NCBI RefSeq assembly: GCF_000426545.1 | Contig: NZ_KE384537.1 | Coordinates: 31,517-73,166, forward strand | DNA length: 41,650 nucleotides | Direction: 5' to 3' | From: Paenibacillus massiliensis subsp. panacisoli DSM 21345 | GTDB lineage: Bacteria; Bacillota; Bacilli; Paenibacillales; Paenibacillaceae | Part shown: positions 1 through 8,771 of the stretch, in pieces | How the letters are laid out: each line of letters opens with the position of its first letter | How positions within the stretch are numbered: position 1 is the stretch's first letter | Notes under the pieces: generated by a model | The model's database searches: none | What the model saw: only the letters and a program-made list of their open reading frames with translations | What the model was told of the DNA's origin: nothing | Program-made: the position numbers and the translations under genes

Positions 1-479
1 CCTGTTGCTCCCGTGGCTCCCGTTTCGCCCGTTGGACCTGTTGGACCTGTCGGACCGGTTGCTCCTGTTGCTCCTGTTGCACCCGTAGCTCCCGTTGCTC
101 CTGGCGCTCCTTGTGCTCCCGTAGCTCCTGTTGCTCCAGTAGCGCCAGTGGCTCCTGTTGCTCCAGTAAATCCTGTAGGTACTGGTCCTACACTGCTTAA
201 CACAGTCTGCAGCTTACTATCAAGCAATAATTCTTTCTTGATCGTTTCCTGCAATGTGGACTGGACACTCTGATTCACAATTAACAGTTCACTAATGGTT
301 GCAGGTATTGTCAGACCCGGAAGTGTACCCACTGCATACTGAATCTTCTCTGCTTCCGCATTAATGATGTGTCCCAGGCCCAGCTCTTCCATTGCAATGG
401 ACGCTAAAAGTAAGTTAATTGCGTCATCTCTTGTTAAGGTTATAGTAGGACTAATATTAGGTATGTTCGGTTGAGACAT
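1..479 (-). CDS. Collagen-like surface/exosporium protein, N-terminal part (partial)
   Basis: The minus strand reads from an ATG at 479 without a stop to the window edge, so the C-terminus is missing. A good ribosome site (AGGAGGGG) sits about 4 bases before the ATG. The first ~110 residues form a non-collagenous domain beginning MSQPNIPNISPTITLTRDDA, with Leu-rich helical segments. After that come uninterrupted Gly-X-Y triplets, mostly Gly-Ala-Thr and Gly-Pro-Thr. Family knowledge: BclA-like exosporium glycoproteins and related Bacillus/Paenibacillus spore-surface proteins have this head plus a Thr-rich collagen stalk, which is often glycosylated. A surface or spore-surface role is inference. 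A sequence fitting CATANNNTA, the -10 of SigE/SigK promoters, occurs at 521-529 on this strand, but I see no well-spaced -35. The plus-strand Pro-Val-rich reading of the same DNA is a shadow. Confidence 0.85.
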   Translation of the reverse strand, partial: MSQPNIPNISPTITLTRDDAINLLLASIAMEELGLGHIINAEAEKIQYAVGTLPGLTIPATISELLIVNQSVQSTLQETIKKELLLDSKLQTVLSSVGPVPTGFTGATGATGATGATGATGAQGAPGATGATGATGATGATGPTGPTGPTGETGATGAT

Positions 480-1024
480 GCTACCCCTCCTACACTCAAA
501 TTCAAACTTATTCTTATCCTTATTCTATGATGACGAACTACCCTCAGAAGTCTCTTCTGTCCTTATTCCGGTTCGGCATCTGGCATAGTACAGAAGACAA
601 AATATTGTATGTTGCTGAAAATGATTGGTGATATGAATAAAGCCTGTATTTCTCTTTCTCTGTCCATCTGCTGATTTCTGTTCCCTTCAGCAAGTTATAG
701 GCCAATGCCCAACAGCACACTGACATTCTCAAACCAAGATAGCTGGTATGCAGAGAGCCAGCTCTCCTTATTGCATAGCCTCCTCTTACACCAGTGCACA
801 TATCTTTTGGTATAAGGCCGGTTCAAGCGTTTATATAAATAAAGAGTACAGAGGTAGGCGGTAACCCTTATGACAGAATCAGCCATTTTCGATGCCAATC
901 CTTCACAATTCGCCATGTAAGATTGACTTTCTACCTTCCTGCATTTTACGATGAATAAATATGATCCATGTAGGTGCTGTGACGACAGCACTACAATAGC
1001 TTATAGAAGTAAGGAGGCTCCCAG
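480..1024. other. Intergenic region between divergent genes
   Basis: The region separates the collagen-like gene (leftward) from the hydrolase gene (rightward). It holds the ribosome binding sites of both genes and a possible sporulation-type -10 at 521-529. The two overlapping minus-strand reading frames here (544-801 and 695-991) have no convincing ribosome site and no recognisable protein features, so I do not call them genes. Confidence 0.5.
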
Positions 1025-2059
1025 ATGATCTTTACACCCCAGCATAGCAAGCATCTGCATGCTACCGCCCAAGAGCCGCCCGTCGAGTTGTCTCCCCGGT
1101 TAATCCGGTTCAAGCATATTGTCATTGCCTTGTTACTGTCGGTCATCTTCTTCCTGCTCTTTTGCTTCATCGCCCTGCATGCTTATATCGCCTGGGTGCT
1201 GTCCAATCCAACGGTAGCCCCTCTGTTCTCGAACCCGATGCAAGCCAAAGGAATGGCCTATGAAGAGATTAGCTTTCCCGCCAAGGATGGCAGTCGCATG
1301 ATGCAGGGCTGGTACATTCCAGCAGAGAAATCCGACAAGACGATCGTCTTCAGCCATGGCTATGGCGCCAATCGTGAAGAGAGCTGGATTCCTATGTATG
1401 ATCTTGCCCATTACGCGCACCGTCAGAACTTCAATGTCATTATGTTCGACTATGGCTTCGCTTCACAGACCAGCAAGCAGGTCGCAACAGGCGGCAAGGT
1501 GGAAGCCCAACAGCTGCTTGGGGCCATTCAGCTGGCCAAGCAGCGTGGGGCACAGAAGGTGGTCGTATGGGGCTTCTCGATGGGCGCAGGCACAGCACTG
1601 CAGGCTGGACTGCAGACCAAGGACGTGGATGCCATGATTCTCGACAGTACCTTCCTGCTAGAGCCGGACACACTGTACCATAACATCAAGAATCAGATTG
1701 ATCTGCCTCGTCATCCGTCACTTGAGATCCTGGAGCTGCTATTCCCGCTTGTCAACGGCACTGGCGTACAGCAGATTCCTTATATGCAAGTCAAGAGTGA
1801 GGATTATCCCTTCCCGATCCTGTTCGTGCATGGTACAGAGGATGAGAAGGCACCGTATCCTATTGCCGAGACGCTCGCTGCGAATCAGACGAATCCGGCC
1901 TCTGATGTATGGATCATACAAGATGGACTGCATGAGCTACTGTTCCGTCAGCACCCGCGGGAATACTTGCGGCGTGTGTCCACCTTTTTGAGCCAGGCAC
2001 AGATTGGAGATGAACCGGTTGATTCCACCACGAGTACAGTAGAGACGACGGGCATGTGA
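1025..2059 (+). CDS. Membrane-anchored alpha/beta hydrolase (YqkD/BAAT-like)
   Basis: This 344-residue protein starts at an ATG preceded by AAGGAGG. One hydrophobic segment at about residues 31-56 should anchor it in the membrane with the hydrolase domain outside; the topology is inferred. The hydrolase signatures are present: an oxyanion-type SHGYGANRE motif, the nucleophile elbow GFSMG (Ser), a late acidic residue in HGTEDEKAP, and a C-terminal His in DGLHELL. The set gives a complete Ser-Asp-His triad. The family covers esterases and acyl-transfer enzymes of the S9/S15-like fold, and the substrate cannot be told from sequence. The gene stands alone and is followed by a strong terminator at 2065-2109. 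The C-terminal tail after the last motif is Thr/Ser-rich and probably disordered. Confidence 0.85.
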   Translation: MIFTPQHSKHLHATAQEPPVELSPRLIRFKHIVIALLLSVIFFLLFCFIALHAYIAWVLSNPTVAPLFSNPMQAKGMAYEEISFPAKDGSRMMQGWYIPAEKSDKTIVFSHGYGANREESWIPMYDLAHYAHRQNFNVIMFDYGFASQTSKQVATGGKVEAQQLLGAIQLAKQRGAQKVVVWGFSMGAGTALQAGLQTKDVDAMILDSTFLLEPDTLYHNIKNQIDLPRHPSLEILELLFPLVNGTGVQQIPYMQVKSEDYPFPILFVHGTEDEKAPYPIAETLAANQTNPASDVWIIQDGLHELLFRQHPREYLRRVSTFLSQAQIGDEPVDSTTSTVETTGM

Positions 2060-2064
2060 ACGGA

Positions 2065-2109
2065 GCGACAGTTACGGATTGAGATACACCCGTAGCTGTC
2101 GCTTTTTTT
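2065..2109 (+). terminator. Intrinsic terminator of the hydrolase gene
   Basis: A 13-bp stem (GCGACAGTTACGG at 2065-2077 against CCGTAGCTGTCGC at 2090-2102, one wobble position) is followed by seven T. It begins six bases after the stop codon. Confidence 0.9.
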
Positions 2110-2312
2110 GGCCTAATGAACTTGCGCAGTGTAAGCAAGGGGATATCAGCAGCAGACACACCTCATGCAGCACAGCATCCAGGCCCTCGCATCCATGTTC
2201 GCTTGAATTACCGGACTGATTATCCTGATTGGATACATATGTCATAGGACAACAGCTACCAGGAATACACTATGAACAGCGTCAATTCGTCCAATCGGGA
2301 GGTAATATTCTC

Positions 2313-3425
2313 ATGTTGCATATTTACGGTAATCTGCTGCCACTGCGCATGCTGGAGGAGATCTGGCATTGGAAGCACCTGGAGAGCAGACATGTACAGA
2401 CGGTAATCTCGGCTGTACCTGAGCTGGAGCCTGCATATGTTCATCATTTGCAGGATTGGGATCACGTGTTTGAGCGGACGCGCTATAAGGCAGGGGAGCT
2501 GTTCAATCAGCTGTGGGAGGAGCAGCTTAAGGCAGATGAGCAGCACGCACTGGAATTGGGTGAAGAGCTGGAGCAGCTACTAGCCGCTGCACAAAGGCAA
2601 TCGGAGGAGTTCATTCATCAACTATCCCTGTTAGAGACAAGGAGCCGTTCACTACGACACTATCCATCGGCAGCTGACGTACTTCGCCACGCTACAGAGG
2701 ATAGTCGGTATTTCCTCAGCTCTACACTCCCCTTTCAGCACGAGGGGGCCATCCTGCGTATCTTTGAATATCGCGCCAACAATCCGCAAGGCGAGCGTCC
2801 AGTTCCCATCGGAGGACACAAGCTGCCACCCCTTCCCTATCCGTACAATGCTCTGGAACCCTATATCGATGAGAAAACAATGCGGATTCATCACGACAAG
2901 CATCACCAGAGCTATGTAGATGGCTTGAATACCGCGGAGAAGAAGCTGGATGAGGCTCGCAAGACAGGGAACTTCGATCTGGTCAAGCACTGGGAGCGAG
3001 AGCTGGCCTTTAACGGTGCGGGGCATTACCTGCATACCATTTTCTGGACGATCATGAATCCCAAGGGAGGGGGCAAGCCGGAGGGAACCTTGGCTGAGCA
3101 GATCAAGCAGGACTTTGGCAGCTACGAGGCCTTCAAGCAACAATTCAGTCAGGCAGCCGAGAAGGTGGAAGGCGGAGGTTGGGCCATTCTTGTCTGGAGT
3201 CCAAGAGCGGGTCGTCTGGAGATTCTCCAGGCCGAGAAGCACCAGAACCTGTCCCAGTGGGATGTCATCCCCCTGCTGCCGCTGGATGTGTGGGAGCATG
3301 CCTACTATCTGAAGCATCAAAATGAGCGTAAGAAGTACATTGAGGACTGGTGGAATGTAGTCTACTGGCCTGCTGTTCAGGAGCGCTACAATAAGGCCTC
3401 CAAGCTACGCTGGACACCTTATTGA
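2313..3425 (+). CDS. Superoxide dismutase (Fe/Mn) with N-terminal helical extension
   Basis: I start the gene at the ATG at 2313, preceded by GGGAGGT at 2297-2303, which gives 370 residues. A TTG at 2229 would add 28 residues but lacks a good ribosome site. The C-terminal ~200 residues are a complete Fe/Mn superoxide dismutase. The metal ligands are visible: His in MRIHHDKHH, His in GAGHYLHTIFW, and Asp and His in LDVWEHAYYL. The enzyme converts superoxide to oxygen and peroxide. Residues 1 to about 165 are unusual: Glu- and Leu-rich, helical, with repeated aromatic-His patterns. B. subtilis SodF also has an N-terminal extension, but a shorter one (281 residues in all, from memory). There is no signal peptide. 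A canonical 203-residue sodA lies 7 kb downstream, so this is a second, possibly specialised, enzyme. Confidence 0.85.
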   Translation: MLHIYGNLLPLRMLEEIWHWKHLESRHVQTVISAVPELEPAYVHHLQDWDHVFERTRYKAGELFNQLWEEQLKADEQHALELGEELEQLLAAAQRQSEEFIHQLSLLETRSRSLRHYPSAADVLRHATEDSRYFLSSTLPFQHEGAILRIFEYRANNPQGERPVPIGGHKLPPLPYPYNALEPYIDEKTMRIHHDKHHQSYVDGLNTAEKKLDEARKTGNFDLVKHWERELAFNGAGHYLHTIFWTIMNPKGGGKPEGTLAEQIKQDFGSYEAFKQQFSQAAEKVEGGGWAILVWSPRAGRLEILQAEKHQNLSQWDVIPLLPLDVWEHAYYLKHQNERKKYIEDWWNVVYWPAVQERYNKASKLRWTPY

Positions 3426-3513
3426 CGGGGACTCTACGTCGGTAATATTCCACCAAGGTTGCCCAACGAAGCCCTCTATAATTGCAGTTGTATGTGAATG
3501 AAAATAGTGATGT

Positions 3514-4353
3514 TCAATTGATATCGGTATCATAACGGACTCTTAGAGCCTCCACCTGCTCATCAAGATCAGATAACCCAGCCTCGGCATCCTTCAGCAT
3601 CTGGAGGGTGCTTGTTTTTTGCACACTAGTCAGAAGTGATTGTATGTAGGCTTCAACCGATGGAACCCCGGCCAGCTCGGCCAGACTGCCCATCGTCTCT
3701 GGTACCACCTGTGGGTAGTCATGCGCCGACCCGCCAGCTGCAGTATCATAGAAGCTTCTAACCGTGCGCCCCCGATCCACGCCTGCTCCGGTAACAATAA
3801 CGAAGGCGGTAATCATGTAGGCCTTGGCCTGCCTCCGCTGCGCGATTCCGCAAAATTTACGCCCGTCAATGCTTAGATCATAGTCCCCTGGGCAAAAGGA
3901 GCCTGACACCTCTCCTGCTCTCACGAGCGGATGCCAGAGACGGATCGCATCACCAAGCAGCTGTGCCATCAGCTGAAAATCAGCATGAATTCCGATGCTA
4001 TGCTGCGGGTTCGGCATAATCAAGGACACATTCAGGACACCGCTATCCAGAAGTACTGCTGCCCCGCCAGATGGACGGACACAGGCATCCAGACCGGATT
4101 GACGTAGCTTCTCTAATGCCGCTGTAGCTGCGGGGAGCCGTCGATCACGGTGGCCGATGACCACAGCTCCAGAATGCTGCCATAGATGTAGTACGGGACC
4201 AAACTCTCCCCGCCCCACCTTTCTACCCATCAGCTCTTCCCAGGCTAACGGATATAGCACACCTTTTGCGCTCAGCTCTGGCGGTGCCACCTGCAACAGA
4301 ATTTCTGCGGGGAGCGACGATACTCTCTGGTTACCACTGTCTTGTCTAGTCAC
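3514..4353 (-). CDS. lipL: Octanoyl-[GcvH]:protein N-octanoyltransferase (LipL)
   Basis: This 279-residue protein of the biotin/lipoate ligase fold begins at a GTG behind GAGGAGG. In the Bacillus lipoate pathway, LipL moves octanoyl groups from GcvH to the E2 subunits of 2-oxoacid dehydrogenases in the cytoplasm. The LipL-type catalytic Cys sits in SFCPGDYDLSIDGRKFCG, followed by the IAQRR segment. The RPSGGAAVLLDSG motif of the fold is at about residues 93-105. The catalytic Cys motif points to LipL rather than an ATP-dependent lipoate ligase (LplJ) or LipM. The length matches B. subtilis LipL (YwfL, about 281 residues from memory). It is downstream of folE in the same direction, but a long hairpin lies between them. 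Confidence 0.85.
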   Translation of the reverse strand: MTRQDSGNQRVSSLPAEILLQVAPPELSAKGVLYPLAWEELMGRKVGRGEFGPVLHLWQHSGAVVIGHRDRRLPAATAALEKLRQSGLDACVRPSGGAAVLLDSGVLNVSLIMPNPQHSIGIHADFQLMAQLLGDAIRLWHPLVRAGEVSGSFCPGDYDLSIDGRKFCGIAQRRQAKAYMITAFVIVTGAGVDRGRTVRSFYDTAAGGSAHDYPQVVPETMGSLAELAGVPSVEAYIQSLLTSVQKTSTLQMLKDAEAGLSDLDEQVEALRVRYDTDIN

Positions 4354-4391
4354 GTCTCTTTGACCTCCTCATCCACAAAGTAGCCATTACG

Positions 4392-4445
4392 CAGACAGGA
4401 GGCACTCCATCAGATTCAAAATCTGCTTGGGATGCCTCCTGTCTG
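4392..4445 (-). terminator. Long hairpin between folE and lipL, possible terminator or attenuator
   Basis: CAGACAGGAGGCA at 4392-4404 pairs perfectly with TGCCTCCTGTCTG at 4433-4445. The inner part also pairs partly (CAGATT/AATCTG). There is no clear T-run on either side, so termination is less certain than the hairpin itself. It probably separates folE transcription from lipL. Confidence 0.55.
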
Positions 4446-4546
4446 TTAGATAAAATATACTGAATTGCTACGAACAGCTTATCGTGATCCAGCTTATATC
4501 AGCCTGTATACGTGCCACCGATGATCTGTAGCTCTGTCCCTGAACC

Positions 4547-5140
4547 TTATTCCTTGATCAGTGATAAGAACTCTGCCCGCTGTGCTGCATCCTGACGGAA
4601 GGAGCCGCGTACAGCCGATGTTACGGTCTTGCTTCCGGGCTTCTTGACTCCGCGCGCACACATACACAGATGCTCGCCTTCCACGACCACCATCACGCCA
4701 TGCGGATGAACAACCTCCGTAAGAATGTCTGCGATCTGGGAGGTAATACGCTCTTGCACCTGCAGACGGCGTGTAATCGCCTCTACTAGTCTTGCCAGCT
4801 TGCTAAGACCTACGATCTTGCCGCTAGGCACGTATCCAATATGGACCTTCCCGAAGAAAGGGGCCATATGATGCTCACATTGACTGTAGTACACAATATC
4901 CTTCACGATGACAAGCTCCTCATGGTTCTCGTCAAAGGTAATACCCAGCGCTTCACGGGGGTCTACTGCATAGCCCGCGAAAATCTCCTCATACATCCGG
5001 GTTACACGTGCCGGTGTCTCCAGCAGCCCTTCCCGCTGAGGGTCCTCGCCAATCAGCTTCAGGATTTGCTCCACATGATATTCGATTTTTTCACGGTTCT
5101 CTGTTACCTTGTCGTTCACGTAGTCCTTAACTCCGGCCAT
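4547..5140 (-). CDS. folE: GTP cyclohydrolase I
   Basis: The enzyme converts GTP to dihydroneopterin triphosphate, the first step of folate (and other pterin) synthesis. The 197-residue length is normal. Zinc ligands are visible as Cys and His in SQCEHHMAPFFGK and the second Cys in EHLCMCARGVKKPGS. The HIGY..SGKIVGLSKLARLVE block and the QERIT-QIAD helix are typical of type IA enzymes. The start has AAGGAGG about 7 bases upstream. It follows yneF by 54 bases in the same orientation and may share its transcript. No other folate gene is nearby. Confidence 0.95.
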   Translation of the reverse strand: MAGVKDYVNDKVTENREKIEYHVEQILKLIGEDPQREGLLETPARVTRMYEEIFAGYAVDPREALGITFDENHEELVIVKDIVYYSQCEHHMAPFFGKVHIGYVPSGKIVGLSKLARLVEAITRRLQVQERITSQIADILTEVVHPHGVMVVVEGEHLCMCARGVKKPGSKTVTSAVRGSFRQDAAQRAEFLSLIKE

Positions 5141-5194
5141 TGTTCAACCTCCTTACGCCATATCAGCTGTTGTTGCTGTCTGTGCTCATGCTAG

Positions 5195-5446
5195 TTATTT
5201 CCGGCGACCTTGATTTTTACGCGGTCCGGATTGATTTTTGGCAAACTGTTGGCCTTTCATCATCTGCTGTGCCTGTTGCATCTGTTTGCTGTTCAGATTG
5301 TAGCCCATCTGCTTGGCCATTTTTTGCAGAGCCGCAGGGTCACTTTGCATTTTCTCCAGTTGCTTGCGGAGATAATAGGCTCCGATGAAGAATCCCCCGA
5401 CCAAACCTACGATGAGCGTAATAATTGGAATAATGTAACTCCACAT
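5195..5446 (-). CDS. yneF: YneF-family (UPF0154) small membrane protein
   Basis: This 83-residue protein has one N-terminal membrane segment (residues ~4-27, with GLVGGFFIGAYYLRKQL) and the conserved LQKMAKQMGYNLNSKQM stretch of the UPF0154 family. The C-terminus is Gln/Lys/Arg-rich and basic (QGRRK). Its function is unknown in the family. The ribosome site AGAGGTGA lies about 9 bases before the ATG. It sits between an HD-GYP gene and folE on the same strand. Confidence 0.9.
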   Translation of the reverse strand: MWSYIIPIITLIVGLVGGFFIGAYYLRKQLEKMQSDPAALQKMAKQMGYNLNSKQMQQAQQMMKGQQFAKNQSGPRKNQGRRK

Positions 5447-5551
5447 TATGAGCTTGTCACCTCTGTATGTTCATATGTTGCGTGTGCTTTGGGCTCTACG
5501 CACTACGATATCATAGCATTTTCCATCATTCCCGGCAAACAAATTGACGGA

Positions 5552-6580
5552 TCATACCATGACCGAATCAATGAATACGGTCGTGTGTACCGCGAGGTCA
5601 ATTTCCTTAACCTCCAGATCTCCACCATGATCCTTCACAATCCGGATAACCGGACGACTCGGCAAGCCACGATGCTGACGTACAACGACACCTGCTTCCT
5701 TCGTGGACAGACGTACCCCACTGCCATTCGGATACACAGAGATGATGCGATTGAACTCGATTAACACCTCATGATCCAGCTCACGGTTCGACATCGCCAT
5801 AAGCTCCTCACAGGCTTCGTGCGGAAGCATACCACGTCCATTAAACGGATTCACGAGATTATCATAGGTATTGGCTACAGCTACAATCTTGGCATAGATA
5901 TGGATGTCGTCTGACGCTAGTCCCCTTGGCAAACCTTCACCGTCGACCCGTTCATGGTGCTGAAGCGCCACATGAGCGATCAGCAGATTGAATTCACGCT
6001 TGGACTTGAGCAGCTCAAAGCCCTGCCATGTATGATGGTTGCGGGTGATATCCAGAAGCTTCGTCTCGGAACTCAGGTCAATCTTCCCAATATCATGCAA
6101 GAGTGCACCTATGGCTAGCTCTCTCAGTTGGGTGGTGTTCAATCCCATATTAATTCCAATCATGGTAGACATGAGGCATACATTAATACCGTGGACATAT
6201 TGCGCATTATCTACAGTACGAATATCGGTCAGTTGTATGAGCGTCTCTTTGTTACCCATAGCTTCGTCCAGAATCTGATCCACACTAGCTGCTACCTTGC
6301 GCGGGCTCCAGTCTTTACCTGAGCGTAGAGCACTGAATGTCTGATTCATCTCGGTGATGACCGCTGTCTTGGTCTGATTACTCAGTACTTCCTCAACTTC
6401 GATGTCCTCCAAAGTCGGGTCTTTAATATATAGCATCGTAACACCAATACGATTCAACGTATTAATCATGTACACCGTTAACTGCACGTCTGCGGACAGT
6501 AATACTGCCCCATTGCCCGAATATACTGTTTTCCCCAGATATTGACCTGGTTCCACCTTATCTATGCTTACATATTTCAT
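5552..6580 (-). CDS. HD-GYP domain protein (putative cyclic-di-GMP phosphodiesterase)
   Basis: This 342-residue cytoplasmic protein has an N-terminal region of about 110 residues, often seen before HD-GYP domains. An HD domain follows: LLHDIGKIDL with the metal-binding HD pair, HHTWQGFELL, and HVALQHHERVDGEGLPRGL. The GYP position reads GEGLP with no Tyr, so it is a variant of the signature. Family members hydrolyse cyclic-di-GMP through a metal centre. Whether this variant is active cannot be judged from sequence. The ATG is preceded by GGGGGAAG. It starts 47 bases after the stop of the upstream QueG-Ogt gene, so the two may be cotranscribed. Confidence 0.85.
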   Translation of the reverse strand: MKYVSIDKVEPGQYLGKTVYSGNGAVLLSADVQLTVYMINTLNRIGVTMLYIKDPTLEDIEVEEVLSNQTKTAVITEMNQTFSALRSGKDWSPRKVAASVDQILDEAMGNKETLIQLTDIRTVDNAQYVHGINVCLMSTMIGINMGLNTTQLRELAIGALLHDIGKIDLSSETKLLDITRNHHTWQGFELLKSKREFNLLIAHVALQHHERVDGEGLPRGLASDDIHIYAKIVAVANTYDNLVNPFNGRGMLPHEACEELMAMSNRELDHEVLIEFNRIISVYPNGSGVRLSTKEAGVVVRQHRGLPSRPVIRIVKDHGGDLEVKEIDLAVHTTVFIDSVMV

Positions 6581-6627
6581 CGTGTCTTCCCCCGTGAATG
6601 AGCATCCGCTCTGCTAAAGTCGGTATA

Positions 6628-8562
6628 TCAACGGAACGTGCGCGATTTTTCAAGATCCAGCAGATACGTCTTGACTTGCAAGCCGCCTGCGTAGCCTACG
6701 AGCCGACCGTCTGCTCCGCCTACTCGATGACAAGGAATAATGATAGGTAGCGGGTTCTTGTTGTTCGCTCCGCCTACTGCACGCACTGCTTTTGGTCTGT
6801 CGATCCGCTGGGCAATCGTTGTGTAGGACACCACATCCCCATAAGGTATATCGGCAAGTGCGCCCCATACTTGTAGCTGGAACGGCGTTCCCTTGATATC
6901 CAAAGGAAGCTCGAACGCCTCCCTGCTACCCGCGAAATAAGCCTTCAGCTGATCACCCGCCTCGGCAAGGCGCTCTGGTTCTTGTATAAAGGTATAATCA
7001 CCGATCCATGTGCGAGCCCATTGCTGAAGCACCGCCTCCTGCACCTGATACGCTCCGAATTCGACTCGGCATAGTCCTTGTTCCGTAGCGCATAGCGTCA
7101 AGATCCCTATGGGAGTGTGCAGCTCATCATAGTATACCGGACGGCTGTCAGGCTGCTGCCGGTGGACATTCACGGTACCTCTCGTAGTTTGACTGGGAGT
7201 CTCTACCCTTTGTAAGTCTCCTCTATCCTGAGATGCTGGCTCCATGCTCGCCGCTTGACGGGGTGAGCTCCCATTCTGCATATTCGCAGACAACATAGCT
7301 GTGGTTGCCTGTGAATCTTCGGCTGCGGTGTGCTCATGCTCCGCTTCACGTTGAGACTTGGTTCCACCTTCGGTGTTGCTTACTGCTCCGTCTTCTTCCC
7401 CTTTTAGACGGGAAATGGCCTTATCAAGCATGTCTAATACTTGCTCATGTTGTTCCTTCTCTGTTGCTAATTGGACTGCTCTCATGGCACTCTCCCCTCC
7501 AATCTGACTCAATGACCAGGCAGCCGTACCTCTAAGCTCAGGCCGTGGATCATGCAGTAGCACCTCGGTTAGCTTTGGGACAGCACTCTTGTCTTTGAAA
7601 TTCCCGAGGGCAATGACTGCATTGCGCTGGATAGGCTTCTTGCCCCGCCAGGCAGCGGCACTCTGTCCGAAACGCTCCTTGAACTCCCGATTGCTCAGAT
7701 CCAGCAATGGTAGCAGCAGCGGCTTCACAATTTCGGGGTCTGGTGTCAGCTCTGGATGCCTGTCCCAATGCTTCCCCTTGTTCTTGGGACATACGATCTG
7801 ACAGGTGTCACAGCCGTAGAGTCGGTTGCCAATCTTCTTCATGAACTCCTCTTCCAGAAAGCCTTTCGTCTGTGTCAGGAAAGAAATACAGCGCTGTGCA
7901 TTCAGCTCCCCTGGTCCGACCAATGCCCCCGTTGGACAGGCATCGATGCACTTCGTGCATTCTCCGCATCCCTCCGTCACGGGCTGGTCTGGCTGGAAGG
8001 GAATGTTCGTCACCAGCTCCCCCAGGTATATCCATGACCCTAGCTCAGGAGAGATGATTGCACAGTTCTTTCCGCTGAACCCGATGCCAGCCCGTTCCGC
8101 TACCGCACGGTCCACCAGCTCTCCCGTGTCAACCATGCTCTTGATGACAGCACCTGGTACGCGGTCTCGTAAATACGCCTCCAGCTTGGACATCGCCTCT
8201 CTCAGTACCTCATGGTAGTCACGCCCCCAGGCTGATCGTGATAATATACCGCGATATTTCCCTGGCTCAGAGCGAGGCGGGTCTTTCATTTTGGATGGAT
8301 ACGCGACAGCAATAGAGATCAACGAAGCCGGAACCGCATCATCCAGCGCCGGGTAGACGCGTTTCTCGATATCTGGCTCCTCAAAGCCAGACTCATAGCC
8401 TTTGGCCCGGTGCTCCTCCAGTAGCTTCTTCAGGGAGAGAAACGGATCAGCCGCAGCAAAGCCAATCGCATCTATTCCCAAATCAGGTGCTGCTGCTATC
8501 ACTTCCTGCTTCAGCATCTCCCAGTTGACTCTGACTGGGGTGGCAGCATGGTTCGTAACCAA
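6628..8562 (-). CDS. queG: Epoxyqueuosine reductase (QueG) fused to HEAT repeats and an O6-alkylguanine-DNA alkyltransferase
   Basis: One uninterrupted frame of 644 residues starts at a TTG, with AAGGAGGG 7 bases upstream. Residues 1-~290 are QueG: the cobalamin-domain motifs (AWGRDYH, SMVDTGELVDRAVAERAGIG) and two [4Fe-4S] clusters made from Cys199/202/205/209 and Cys225/251/254/258. QueG reduces epoxyqueuosine to queuosine in tRNA. Residues ~300-390 hold HEAT-like repeats (AVPKLTEVLLHDPRPELRGTAAWSL), known in many QueG proteins. A low-complexity linker (about 390-470) leads to a full Ogt/MGMT domain ending with the acceptor motif PCHRV (Cys ~611), GRLVGYAGGL and a C-terminal helix. That domain removes alkyl groups from guanine O6. 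The fusion of tRNA modification and DNA repair is the notable point. Confidence 0.9.
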   Translation of the reverse strand: MVTNHAATPVRVNWEMLKQEVIAAAPDLGIDAIGFAAADPFLSLKKLLEEHRAKGYESGFEEPDIEKRVYPALDDAVPASLISIAVAYPSKMKDPPRSEPGKYRGILSRSAWGRDYHEVLREAMSKLEAYLRDRVPGAVIKSMVDTGELVDRAVAERAGIGFSGKNCAIISPELGSWIYLGELVTNIPFQPDQPVTEGCGECTKCIDACPTGALVGPGELNAQRCISFLTQTKGFLEEEFMKKIGNRLYGCDTCQIVCPKNKGKHWDRHPELTPDPEIVKPLLLPLLDLSNREFKERFGQSAAAWRGKKPIQRNAVIALGNFKDKSAVPKLTEVLLHDPRPELRGTAAWSLSQIGGESAMRAVQLATEKEQHEQVLDMLDKAISRLKGEEDGAVSNTEGGTKSQREAEHEHTAAEDSQATTAMLSANMQNGSSPRQAASMEPASQDRGDLQRVETPSQTTRGTVNVHRQQPDSRPVYYDELHTPIGILTLCATEQGLCRVEFGAYQVQEAVLQQWARTWIGDYTFIQEPERLAEAGDQLKAYFAGSREAFELPLDIKGTPFQLQVWGALADIPYGDVVSYTTIAQRIDRPKAVRAVGGANNKNPLPIIIPCHRVGGADGRLVGYAGGLQVKTYLLDLEKSRTFR

Positions 8563-8771
8563 CTTCTATCCCTCCTTATCGACGCATGTGAACGCATCCA
8601 TATTTTCACAGATTACACACAGAGCCGATACTCACTCCCTCGTGCTCATCCTTCTCTCGTATTCTGTATTCCCCTATGATTCTGTATTTCTAAAATTCCA
8701 TATTTTACTGACACTCCATACTTCTCTGGACATTTCATATCTCAAGCCACAGCATTGTTAGACTCGCTCCG
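8563..8771. other. Intergenic, AT-rich
   Basis: No gene or clear terminator is visible. It should carry the promoter of the queG-ogt gene on the minus strand. Confidence 0.4.

Noticed and set aside
13..273. Plus-strand Pro-Val-rich frame
   Set aside because: It is the reverse reading of the collagen-like triplets on the minus strand. The minus-strand frame has a ribosome site and a plausible head domain.
544..991. Two overlapping minus-strand frames upstream of the hydrolase
   Set aside because: They have no ribosome site, an atypical composition and no protein features.
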